A stretch of DNA of 64,000 nt from Lysobacter enzymogenes (lineage in GTDB: Bacteria; Pseudomonadota; Gammaproteobacteria; Xanthomonadales; Xanthomonadaceae): NCBI RefSeq assembly GCF_023617245.1, contig NZ_CP067396.1, positions 3,038,001 to 3,102,000 on the forward strand. Reading direction: 5' to 3'. This document shows, piece after piece, positions 53,584-61,243 of this stretch. The notes beneath the pieces were generated by a model. That model saw only the letters and a list, made by a program, of their open reading frames with translations. It did no database searches and was not told the DNA's origin. Position 1 is the stretch's first letter; each line of letters starts with the position of its first letter. A program made the position numbers and the translations under genes.

Positions 53584-54609
53584 ATGAAGATCAGCCTGTT
53601 CTTCTTCGGCGCCGACTCGGACCAGGCCGACAAATACCGCCTGTTGTTCGACGCGGTGCGCTTCGCCGACGCCCACGGCCTGTATGCGGCCTGGGTTCCG
53701 GAGCGGCATTTCCTGCGCTTCGGCGGGCTCTACGGCAATCCCAGCGTGACCGCCGCGGCCATCGCCGCGATCACCAGCCGCCTGCAGATCCGCGCCGGCA
53801 GCGTGGTGATGCCGCTGCACCATCCGCTGGAAGTGGCCGAGGCCTGGTCGATGATCGATCACTTCAGCAACGGCCGGGCCGGCATCGCCATCGCCAGCGG
53901 CTGGCACGTCAACGACTTCGTGCTCGCGCCGGAGCGTTACGCGCAGCGCGGACCGATCATGCTCGACAGCATCGAGCTGGTGCAGCGGCTGTGGCGCGGC
54001 GAAAGCGTGGAATTCGCCAACGGCGAAGGCGTGGCCACGCCGACCGCGATCCTGCCGCGACCGTTGCGGCCGGACATTCCGGTGTGGATGACCGCGTCCA
54101 GCGAGGACGGCTGCGCGCTCGCCGGCGAGCGCGGCTTCGGCCTGCTGACCTCCAACTTCGGCAACAACTACAGCCTGGACGTGCTCGGCCGCAAGGTCGC
54201 CCGCTACCGCGCCGGCGCGCGCCCCGGCGCGCAGTTGACCCTGATGATGCACGCCTACGTCGGCGCCAGTGCGCAGGACGTCGCCGCGCATGCGCTGCCG
54301 GCGATGATGGACTACCTGCACAGCAACATCGCCATGCAGGCCTCGCAGGACGCCGGCCGCGGCGAGGACCGCGGCTACGCCGAACTGCAGGGCCGGCGCG
54401 AGCGCAAGTTCCTGCAACTGCGCGCCGCCGCCAACATCAACAGCGAACTGAGCTTCGTCGGCACGGTCGAGGACTGCGTGCGCCGCGCGCGCACGCTGCA
54501 GGCCGCCGGCGTGGACGAGATCGCCTGCCTGATCGACTTCGGCATCGCCTACGACGCCACCATGGCCGGCCTGCAACGGTTGGCCGAGGTCGCGCGACGG
54601 CTGGCCTGA
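53584..54609 (+). CDS. luciferase-like (LLM) FMN-dependent monooxygenase, MupA/Atu3671-like
   Basis: A 341-residue TIM-barrel flavoenzyme of the LLM superfamily. It has KISLFFFGADSDQADKYRLL at the N-terminus, WVPERHFLRFGGLYGNPSV, and GRAGIAIASGWHVNDFVLAP, as in the natural-product-associated MupA/Atu3671 subgroup. Relatives hydroxylate intermediates in NRPS/PKS pathways using reduced FMN from a partner reductase. I chose the ATG at 53584; AAGG is directly adjacent, so initiation may be weak or coupled. Its presence near the carrier protein, ligase, methyltransferase and carbamoyltransferase suggests a tailoring step. Confidence 0.87.
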   Translation: MKISLFFFGADSDQADKYRLLFDAVRFADAHGLYAAWVPERHFLRFGGLYGNPSVTAAAIAAITSRLQIRAGSVVMPLHHPLEVAEAWSMIDHFSNGRAGIAIASGWHVNDFVLAPERYAQRGPIMLDSIELVQRLWRGESVEFANGEGVATPTAILPRPLRPDIPVWMTASSEDGCALAGERGFGLLTSNFGNNYSLDVLGRKVARYRAGARPGAQLTLMMHAYVGASAQDVAAHALPAMMDYLHSNIAMQASQDAGRGEDRGYAELQGRRERKFLQLRAAANINSELSFVGTVEDCVRRARTLQAAGVDEIACLIDFGIAYDATMAGLQRLAEVARRLA

Positions 54610-54694
54610 GCCGCGGCGTCGCGCCGGCAAGCGGCGGCGACGCCGAAGCCGCGCGCCGCCGCGCACGGCGGCGCGCGCCCTCCCCGGACGCGGT

Positions 54695-55459
54695 TTACTG
54701 GCGGCGGTACACGCGCACGTAGTCCACGTGCATCTTCGCCGGCAGCTTGCTTTCGTCGATGTTGAAGCCCGGCCAGTTGCCGCCGATGGCGAAGTTCAGC
54801 AGCAAGAAGAAGTCGCGGTGGAACTCTTCGGTGCCGTTGATGTTGTTCTGGATGTTGGCTTCGTGGAACTTGTTGCCGTCCACGTACCAGCGGATCGCGT
54901 TGGCGTCCCATTCCACCGAATAGACGTGCCAGTCGGCGACGCTGACCGCGGTGTTGCCGCCGTACTGGGCGTAGTTGCCGTTGTGGTCGCGCCAGTGGAT
55001 GGTGCCGTAGCTGCGGTTCTCGTTGTTGATGTGCTCCATGATGTCGATCTCGCCCGAATCCGGCCAGCCGACCTGCGGCAGGTTGGCGCCGAGCATCCAG
55101 AACGCCGGCCACGCGCCCATGAACGAAGGCAGGCGCATGCGCGCCTCGATCTTGCCGTAGCGTACGTTGCGCAGGCCCTGGGTCTTCATCCGCGCCGAGG
55201 TGTAGCGGAAGCCGTTGAAGTCCTGGCGGCGCGCGGTGATCACCAACGCGTTGTTCTCGATCCCGGCGTTCTCGCGCCGGTAGTACTGGCGTTCGTTGTT
55301 GCCCCAGCCGCCGCTGCCGTTGCCGGTCTCGAAGGCCCAGCTCGACCCGATCGAGCCGTTGAATTCGTCGCTCCAGACCAATTGCCAGCTCTGCGCCGCG
55401 GCGCTGCCGGCGAACGCGCAGGCGAAACACAGGACCAGCCCTTTCATCAGCCGCTTCAT
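54695..55459 (-). CDS. secreted GH16 endo-beta-glucanase
   Basis: A 254-residue enzyme. A signal peptide (LVLCFACAFAGSAAAQ) is followed by a GH16 jelly roll whose catalytic motif is GEIDIMEH (ExDxxE); WVLVWSDEF-like and WHVYSVEWD strands flank it. Typical of laminarinase/lichenase-type beta-1,3(4)-glucanases cutting fungal or plant glucans. I chose the ATG at 55459 because the signal peptide starts there and AGAGGT precedes it. A perfect LacI-type palindrome lies about 120 bp upstream. The flanking genes are on other operons. Confidence 0.92.
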   Translation of the reverse strand: MKRLMKGLVLCFACAFAGSAAAQSWQLVWSDEFNGSIGSSWAFETGNGSGGWGNNERQYYRRENAGIENNALVITARRQDFNGFRYTSARMKTQGLRNVRYGKIEARMRLPSFMGAWPAFWMLGANLPQVGWPDSGEIDIMEHINNENRSYGTIHWRDHNGNYAQYGGNTAVSVADWHVYSVEWDANAIRWYVDGNKFHEANIQNNINGTEEFHRDFFLLLNFAIGGNWPGFNIDESKLPAKMHVDYVRVYRRQ

Positions 55460-55579
55460 GGTGTCGTACCTCTGCTGTCTTCGTGGGGAAACCGCCGGGG
55501 CCGTCGGGCCGCCGGGGCCGTCGCCGCGCACGCCGGTCGCGCCGGTCGCGCCGCGGCTGGGGCCGACGCTGTCCCGCAA

Positions 55580-55593
55580 TGACAGCGCTGTCA
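55580..55593 (-). promoter_or_regulatory. LacI-type operator of the GH16 gene, perfect 14-bp palindrome
   Basis: TGACAGCGCTGTCA is fully symmetric with the central CG pair and TG/CA ends of LacI-family operators, a form often seen before glycosidase and sugar-receptor genes in proteobacteria. Confidence 0.7.
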
Positions 55594-55775
55594 ACGAGCG
55601 AGGCGCGCGGGCTTGCGTTTGCTGGGCGAGTTCACATTCCAGGCGTGGGCCGGTCGACGATCCGGATCGACGCGAACGATCGGCGTGCTGCACGACAGCA
55701 CGCGCAGGCGCCGCGCGGCGGCCGCGCAAGCGCAGCGGTCCGCTGTTCGATGCGCGAATATCGATCTGCTGGCGC

Positions 55776-55797
55776 CGCCGCGCCCCGGGGCGCGGCG
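55776..55797 (-). terminator. perfect 22-bp palindrome after ABC exporter copy 2
   Basis: Arms CGCCGCGCCCC and GGGGCGCGGCG meet without a spacer, 7 bp past the stop codon. It would fold as a stable hairpin in the exporter mRNA; no U-tract. Confidence 0.65.
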
Positions 55798-55804
55798 CTC
55801 GCGC

Positions 55805-57676
55805 TCAGCCGGCCGCGTCCTCGGCCAGCGCCGCCGCTTCGTCCTGGCGCAGGCTGGCCGCGCGCAGGCTGGCGTAATCGGCCGACGTCCGCGCCAGCTG
55901 CGCTTCCGAGCCCTGCGCGACCAGCCTGCCGTCGACCATCACCAGCACTTCGTCGAAGTGGCGCAGCAGATCCAGCCGATGCACCGACGCGATCAGGCAG
56001 GCATCGGCGAATTCGGCGAACAGGTTGGCGTAGACCGCCGCCTCGGTGCGCGCGTCGAGGCTGGCGGTGGGTTCGTCGAGCAGGATCAGCGAGCTGCCGC
56101 GCGCGGCCAGGATGCCGCGCGCCAGGGCCACGCGCGCGCGCTGGCCGCCGGACCAGTTCGAGGCGTGTTCGGCGATCGATACCTGCAAAGGATCGCCGTC
56201 GGCGGGCAGGAAATCCTTGACCGTCGCCAGTTCCAGGGCGCGGTCGAAGCCCTCGGGGTCGGGCTGGCCGTGCAGGGATTCGCACATCGCCAGGTTCTCC
56301 GCCAGCGAGGCTTCGAACAGCTCGGCCTCCTGCGGGATCAGCGTGGTCGATCCGCGCAGGTAGCGCGCAGCCTTCAACGGCGCCTGGATCGACGCGTCGT
56401 CGCCGGGATGGCCGGCATTGCGCGCATCCGGCTCGACCACAATGCGTTCGGCCACGTACAGCCCGGCGAGCACGCGCATCAGCGTGCTCTTGCCCGAGCC
56501 GCTGCTGCCGATCAGCGCATAGCGCTTGCCGCGCTGCAGGTCCAGGCGGATGCGGTCCAGGGTCGGCCCGGCCTCGCGTCCGGCGACGTGGCGGAACACC
56601 AGCTCGCGGATCTCGCAGCGCTGCCACTGCTGCGCCTGCGCCGGTTCGTGCAGGCTCTCGTCGACCGGGTGGTCGCGGATCACGTCGGCGCTCTGGTAGT
56701 TGGCGTACTGGGTGGCGAAGGTCTGGAAGTTCGCCGCCACCGCCGCGACCACCGCGCCGGATTGCAATGCGTATTCCCACACCATGTAGACGCTGCCGAG
56801 CATCAGCTTCTGCCCGTCGCCGGCCGCGCGCAGCACCAGCCACGCGTACAGCCCGACCAGGCAGCAGCTGAGCAGGCGGCTGGCGACGTCGACCGCGCAC
56901 CACTTGATCTCGTTGATGACGATCATCCGCCGCAACGGTTCGAACACCTTCTCGACCAACTGCCGCAGCGAACGGATGAACGGCCGCGCCTGGCGCAGCG
57001 CCAGCACGCTGGTCGCGTTGCCCAGCGCGTCGGCGAGCACCGCGGTGTAGCGGCGCTCGGCGTCGTTGGTCTGGATCGCCAGGCGCACGATCGCGCGGTC
57101 GAAGCCGACCACCGCGCCGCAGATCGCCAGCAGTCCGAGCGCGGCGGTGGCGCCGACCATCGGATGGATCGCGATCAGCGCGCCGATCGGGCCGATCAGC
57201 CGCACCGCGCTGCTCAAATAGATGAACTGGCTTTCGGCGAAGGTGCCCAGCGACGAACTGCTTTGTTGCACGCGGTGGGCGCTGGCGACGGAGTGGTTGC
57301 CGTCGTGCCAGGACAGCGGGAACGCCAGCAGCCGGCCGGTCAGCGCGGTGGCGACGCGCTCGCGCACGCTCAGGGCGACGTTGCGTTCGAGGATCCGGCC
57401 CGGGCCGTGGATCAACCAACTGACCAGGGTCGCGCCGAGCACCGCCGCCAGCCACAGCGCCGCTTCGCCGGCGCCGGCGTTGCCGCGCGCCTGCAGGATG
57501 TTGAAGGCCTTGCCGACCAGGTAAGGCACCGCCAGCAGCACCACCTGCGCGCCGACCAGCAGCGCCATCGCGCTCAGCAACGCGCCGCGGCGGCCCTTGG
57601 CCTGGGACCACAGCTCCCGGTACAGCTGCAGCACCGGGGCGCGGTGCTTGCCCGATTTCGCGTCGTCACTGTCCAT
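55805..57676 (-). CDS. type I ABC exporter, fused permease-ATPase (copy 2)
   Basis: A 623-residue paralogue of the exporter at 25880-27748, differing by scattered substitutions, a changed insert between Walker A and the Q-loop region, and a different C-terminus. The ATPase motifs are intact: SSGSGKST (copy 1 has GGSGSGKST), WSGGQRARVALARG, LILLDEPTASLD and IASVHRL. It starts at the equivalent ATG. A SAM-methyltransferase gene is divergent from it, and the carrier-protein and GT84 genes lie within 20 kb. Divergence outside the core fits a change of cargo after duplication, but cargo is unknown for both copies. Confidence 0.88.
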   Translation of the reverse strand: MDSDDAKSGKHRAPVLQLYRELWSQAKGRRGALLSAMALLVGAQVVLLAVPYLVGKAFNILQARGNAGAGEAALWLAAVLGATLVSWLIHGPGRILERNVALSVRERVATALTGRLLAFPLSWHDGNHSVASAHRVQQSSSSLGTFAESQFIYLSSAVRLIGPIGALIAIHPMVGATAALGLLAICGAVVGFDRAIVRLAIQTNDAERRYTAVLADALGNATSVLALRQARPFIRSLRQLVEKVFEPLRRMIVINEIKWCAVDVASRLLSCCLVGLYAWLVLRAAGDGQKLMLGSVYMVWEYALQSGAVVAAVAANFQTFATQYANYQSADVIRDHPVDESLHEPAQAQQWQRCEIRELVFRHVAGREAGPTLDRIRLDLQRGKRYALIGSSGSGKSTLMRVLAGLYVAERIVVEPDARNAGHPGDDASIQAPLKAARYLRGSTTLIPQEAELFEASLAENLAMCESLHGQPDPEGFDRALELATVKDFLPADGDPLQVSIAEHASNWSGGQRARVALARGILAARGSSLILLDEPTASLDARTEAAVYANLFAEFADACLIASVHRLDLLRHFDEVLVMVDGRLVAQGSEAQLARTSADYASLRAASLRQDEAAALAEDAAG

Positions 57677-57766
57677 GCGATTCCGGCAATGGGACCAGGT
57701 GGAAACAACGGAGGAGAACCGGGCGGCGGGCGGCCCTGGGCAGGCGCCTGCCGCGTCCGGCGGATC

Positions 57767-57798
57767 AATGTAATGCACCGGTCGCGAAACACAACCCA
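57767..57798 (-). promoter_or_regulatory. ABC exporter promoter, copy 2 of a conserved island
   Basis: On the minus strand TTGTGT (57794-57789) and TACATT (57772-57767) are 16 bp apart. The 30-bp block 57769-57798 matches the block before copy 1 at 28 positions but lies about 93 bp from the ATG instead of 38, with unrelated sequence between. Confidence 0.6.
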
Positions 57799-57825
57799 CG
57801 TGCGCGACTGCGTCTTGTGAGTGCC

Positions 57826-57854
57826 TTGTGAGCGTCCGGAGGCCATGCAATACT
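57826..57854 (+). promoter_or_regulatory. candidate promoter of the methyltransferase gene
   Basis: TTGTGA (57826-57831) and AATACT (57849-57854) are 17 bp apart, 32 bp before the methyltransferase ATG, back to back with the exporter promoter. Confidence 0.4.
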
Positions 57855-57885
57855 CGCGCGGCGAAGGCGACCGTCGGAGACAAGC

Positions 57886-58683
57886 ATGTCACAACGCGCC
57901 ATGATCGACGGTTACGACACCGCCATGCAGGGCGCGGTGATCGAGGCCTATTACGGCTCCAGCGATTTCTATAATTTCGGTTTCTGGTCGGCCGACACCG
58001 GCAACCAGTCGCAGGCCTCCGAGGCCCTGGTCGCGCGCCTGCTCGAGTTCATTCCGCCGGACCGACGCGACGGCCGCATCCTCGACGTCGCCTGCGGCCT
58101 GGGCGCCTCCAGCCGCCACCTGCTGCGCCATTTCGCGCCGCGGCAGATCGTCGGCATCAACGTCTCCGAGCGCCAGCTCGAACGCGCGCGCCACAACGCG
58201 CCGGGCTGCGAGTTCCGGGTGATGGACGCGACCGCGCTGGAGTTTCCCGACGCCTCGTTCGACAACATCCTGTGCGTGGAGGCCGCGTTCCATTTCGATA
58301 CCCGCGCGGCGTTCCTGCGCGAGGCGCTGCGCGTGCTCAAGCCGGGCGGACGGCTGGTGCATTCGGACATCCTGATGGCGCCGCTGCCGCAGACCACGTC
58401 GGTGCGCACGCATATTCCCAACGCCAACGCGATGAGCGACCCGACCGAACTGGAGCGCGCGATCCTCGCCGCCGGTTTCGCCCGCGCCGAGGTCGTCGAC
58501 GCGACCGAACAATGCTGGACCCCGTTCCTGCGCTCGGTGCGGCGGTTCAAGGCCGCGCACAAGCCGCCCGGGCCGAGCACGCCGCGGGCGCGGCGTTCGG
58601 CGCCGATCTTCTTCAATCCCGAGTACCTGGCGCGCTTCATCCGCCGTTACGTGCTGGCCTGTTCGCACAAGTCGGCGGACTGA
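57886..58683 (+). CDS. SAM-dependent small-molecule methyltransferase
   Basis: A 265-residue class I methyltransferase. The SAM-binding glycine motif is LDVACGLGASSRHLL (~residues 66-80), motif II/III is MDATALEFPDASFDNILCVE, and the post-motif is LRVLKPGGRLVHSD. It resembles UbiE/sterol or natural-product C/O-methyltransferases. GGAG precedes the ATG. It is divergent from ABC exporter copy 2 and 216 bp before the GT84 gene. The acceptor is not deducible. Confidence 0.88.
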   Translation: MSQRAMIDGYDTAMQGAVIEAYYGSSDFYNFGFWSADTGNQSQASEALVARLLEFIPPDRRDGRILDVACGLGASSRHLLRHFAPRQIVGINVSERQLERARHNAPGCEFRVMDATALEFPDASFDNILCVEAAFHFDTRAAFLREALRVLKPGGRLVHSDILMAPLPQTTSVRTHIPNANAMSDPTELERAILAAGFARAEVVDATEQCWTPFLRSVRRFKAAHKPPGPSTPRARRSAPIFFNPEYLARFIRRYVLACSHKSAD

Positions 58684-58899
58684 GCCCCGCCCCGGGATCG
58701 TCGTTTCCCCGCAATACAGCAGTCGCCGCAACAAGCATCGGTGCGCGCTTGCGCGCCCGAGACGAACAAAAGCCCGACCCGCTTTCTTCTTGCCCCGCAA
58801 CACGGATGTCGACCCACGGATAGTCCAACGCCGCGTATCGGCGCAGCGCGCGCCGGCCCGGCCCGACGCGCTGCGCGCGGCAATCAGGAGAAAGCTTCG

Positions 58900-61032
58900 A
58901 TGGCGGTGGAAGTTGCGGGAGAGGCCGGCGCGGCCGCGGCGGCCGAAGAGGACATCGACGCGATCCTGCGCCGCGACCCCGACGGCACTTACCCGCGCAT
59001 GGATGCGCGCTCGCGCCAGGATTACCGCACGCGGATCGAGGATTGGGCGCGGCGCTCGCGCCATACGCCGGCGCAGGCCGCGCAAGTCGCGCTCGAACTG
59101 GCCGCGCAGGCCGGCCAGCGCCACGGCGCCGGCGACCGCCGCGCCCACGTCGGCTACTACCTGCTCGACCGCGGCCTGGGCGACTTCGCCGCCGCGCTCG
59201 GCGCGCGCCTGGACTGGCGCGAACGCGTGCGGCTGCGGCCGTCCTGGCAAGTGTTGCTGGGCTATTACAGCGCGTTCTTCGCGCTGTGCCTGCTGTACGG
59301 GCTGTTGTCGGTGCGCTTGTTCGACTTCCAGTTGCCGTGGTACGGCCGCGCAGCGATGGTGTTGATCGCCGCGTTGTACGTCTGCCCGATCGTGCAGAGC
59401 TGGATCAATCTGTCGATGCCGCGCCTGCTGCGTTCGCGGCGGCTGCCGCGCCTGGATTTCGAAGCCGGCCTGCCCGCCCAGGCGCAGACGTTGGTGGCCG
59501 TGCCCTGCCTGCTGGTCTCGCGCGAAGGCGCGCACAAGCTCGCGCGCGCGCTGGAGGCCTTGTACCTGGACAACCGCGGCGCCGGCGCCGGCTATGCGCT
59601 GCTGTCGGATTTCGTCGACGCGCCCGGCGAACACGCCGACGGCGACGAAGCCCTGCTGCAGGAGGCCTGCGCCCAGATCGACGCGCTCAACGCCCGCTAC
59701 GGCGGCGGTTTCGCCCTGCTCCACCGCGCCCGCCGCTGGAATCCCGGCGAAGGCGCGTGGATGGGCTGGGAGCGCAAACGCGGCAAGCTCGAACAGCTCA
59801 ACGCCTGGCTGGTCGGCGCGCCCTCGCCGTTCCACACCGCCCACGGCGACCTGTCCAAAGTGACAGGCAGCCGCTACGTATTCGTGCTCGACGAGGACAA
59901 CTCCGACCTCACTCCTGGTGCGGTGCAGCAACTGGCCGCGGTGATGCAGCACCCGCTGCACCGGCCGGTGTTCGGCGCCGACGGCGTGCGGGTCGAGGCG
60001 GGCTATGTGCTGGTCCAGCCGCGCGCGACCATCGTGCTGTCGCGCGACTCCATACCCAGCCGCCTGGAAACGCTGGTCCAGTCGATGATCCACATCGAGA
60101 CCGGCAAGCCGGCGGCCGACCACGAGCCGCCGCCGCACGCGGACCTGGAGCTGTTCGGCCAGGTCCCCTTCGTCGGCAAGGGCTTCTACGACGTGGCCGC
60201 GTTCCACCGGATCATGCACGGCCGCGTCGGCGAGAACACCACGCTCAACCACGACGTGCTGGAAGGCGGCACCGTGCGCGCGGCCGTGGTCGGCGACATC
60301 GTCCTGCGCGACACCTTCACCCCGACCTACTACGCCGCGGTGCGCCGCAGCCACCGCTGGATGCGCGGCGACTGGCAGCTGCTGCCGTGGCTGCTGCCGA
60401 CGGTGCGCAACGCCGCGGGCGCGCGGATCCCCAATGCGCTGTCGCCGTTCGGGCGCTGGCAGATCGGCTACAACGCGGTGCGCATGCTGTTCCCGGCCGC
60501 CTCGCTGCTGTGCTTCGCGATCGGCTGGGCCCGCTCGCCGACGCCGGGGCTGTGGACCTCGTACCTGCTCGCGGTGGCGTGGCTGCCGGCGTTGATCGAG
60601 CTGCTGTGGTCGGCCGCGCGCCGGCTGCCGTCGCAGCCGCTGCGCGACACCGCGCGCGGGATGTGGGCGTGGCTGTCGCTGCGCTCGGCCAGCTTCATCT
60701 TCTGCGTCGACCAGGCCCACACCAACCTGGACGCGGCGCTGCGCTGCAGCTACCGGATGCTGGTCTCGCACCGGCACATGCTGGAATGGACCGCGTCGAG
60801 CGTGATCTCCACCCGCCGCGATCCGACCCTGGGCCAGTACCTGCGGATGATGTGGACCTCGCCGGCGTTCGCCGTCGCACTGATGTGCGCGCTGGCCTGG
60901 AGCAACCCGCCGGCGCTGGCCAGCGCGCTGCCGTTCGCGTGCCTGTGGACCGCCGCCCCGTTCATCGCCTGGTGGTGGAGCCAGAAGCCGGACGAACCGG
61001 TGCGCTCGGCGATCCAGCCGACGCAGTCGTGA
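58900..61032 (+). CDS. stand-alone GT84-type glycosyltransferase (NdvB-like domain), paralogue 1
   Basis: A 710-residue membrane protein matching the GT84 portion of cyclic beta-1,2-glucan synthase (NdvB/ChvB): YPRMDARSRQDYR, HVGYYLLDRGLGDFAAALG, then helices, LVAVPCLLVSREG, the DxD-like VLDEDNSDLTPGAV, GKGFYDVAAFHRIMHGRVGEN and SHRWMRGDWQLLPWLLP. About six to eight helices flank the catalytic region. Full NdvB proteins are ~2800 residues with a C-terminal GH94 phosphorylase domain; that part is absent. The ATG at 58900 has CAGGAG nine bases upstream. A linear or otherwise processed beta-glucan, or glycosylation of a different acceptor, is inferred. Confidence 0.85.
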   Translation: MAVEVAGEAGAAAAAEEDIDAILRRDPDGTYPRMDARSRQDYRTRIEDWARRSRHTPAQAAQVALELAAQAGQRHGAGDRRAHVGYYLLDRGLGDFAAALGARLDWRERVRLRPSWQVLLGYYSAFFALCLLYGLLSVRLFDFQLPWYGRAAMVLIAALYVCPIVQSWINLSMPRLLRSRRLPRLDFEAGLPAQAQTLVAVPCLLVSREGAHKLARALEALYLDNRGAGAGYALLSDFVDAPGEHADGDEALLQEACAQIDALNARYGGGFALLHRARRWNPGEGAWMGWERKRGKLEQLNAWLVGAPSPFHTAHGDLSKVTGSRYVFVLDEDNSDLTPGAVQQLAAVMQHPLHRPVFGADGVRVEAGYVLVQPRATIVLSRDSIPSRLETLVQSMIHIETGKPAADHEPPPHADLELFGQVPFVGKGFYDVAAFHRIMHGRVGENTTLNHDVLEGGTVRAAVVGDIVLRDTFTPTYYAAVRRSHRWMRGDWQLLPWLLPTVRNAAGARIPNALSPFGRWQIGYNAVRMLFPAASLLCFAIGWARSPTPGLWTSYLLAVAWLPALIELLWSAARRLPSQPLRDTARGMWAWLSLRSASFIFCVDQAHTNLDAALRCSYRMLVSHRHMLEWTASSVISTRRDPTLGQYLRMMWTSPAFAVALMCALAWSNPPALASALPFACLWTAAPFIAWWWSQKPDEPVRSAIQPTQS

Positions 61033-61243
61033 AGGCGCGCGCATCGCGTCCCGACGCGGCGCCTATCGCATCGAGCGATCAACGATCATGGACGCAGTTC
61101 GCTTTCCCGCCCGATTCATCGAAAACTGTCAGGTTGACGATGCCGGTGGATTTAGGGAGTATTCGGTGAAGAACTTTCCAGCGTCTCAAGTGCACTAATT
61201 CCGCGAGAAATCATCCGCGGACAGGCATCAGCGGAGGTCGTGG

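Larger units (their letters stand above)
55460..55804. other. intergenic region between GH16 and ABC exporter copy 2
   Basis: 345 bp. It contains a GC-rich stretch of imperfect GGGGCCGTCG/GCCGGTCGCG repeats, the LacI-type palindrome at 55580-55593, and a strong hairpin just beyond the ABC stop codon. No gene is apparent. Confidence 0.5.
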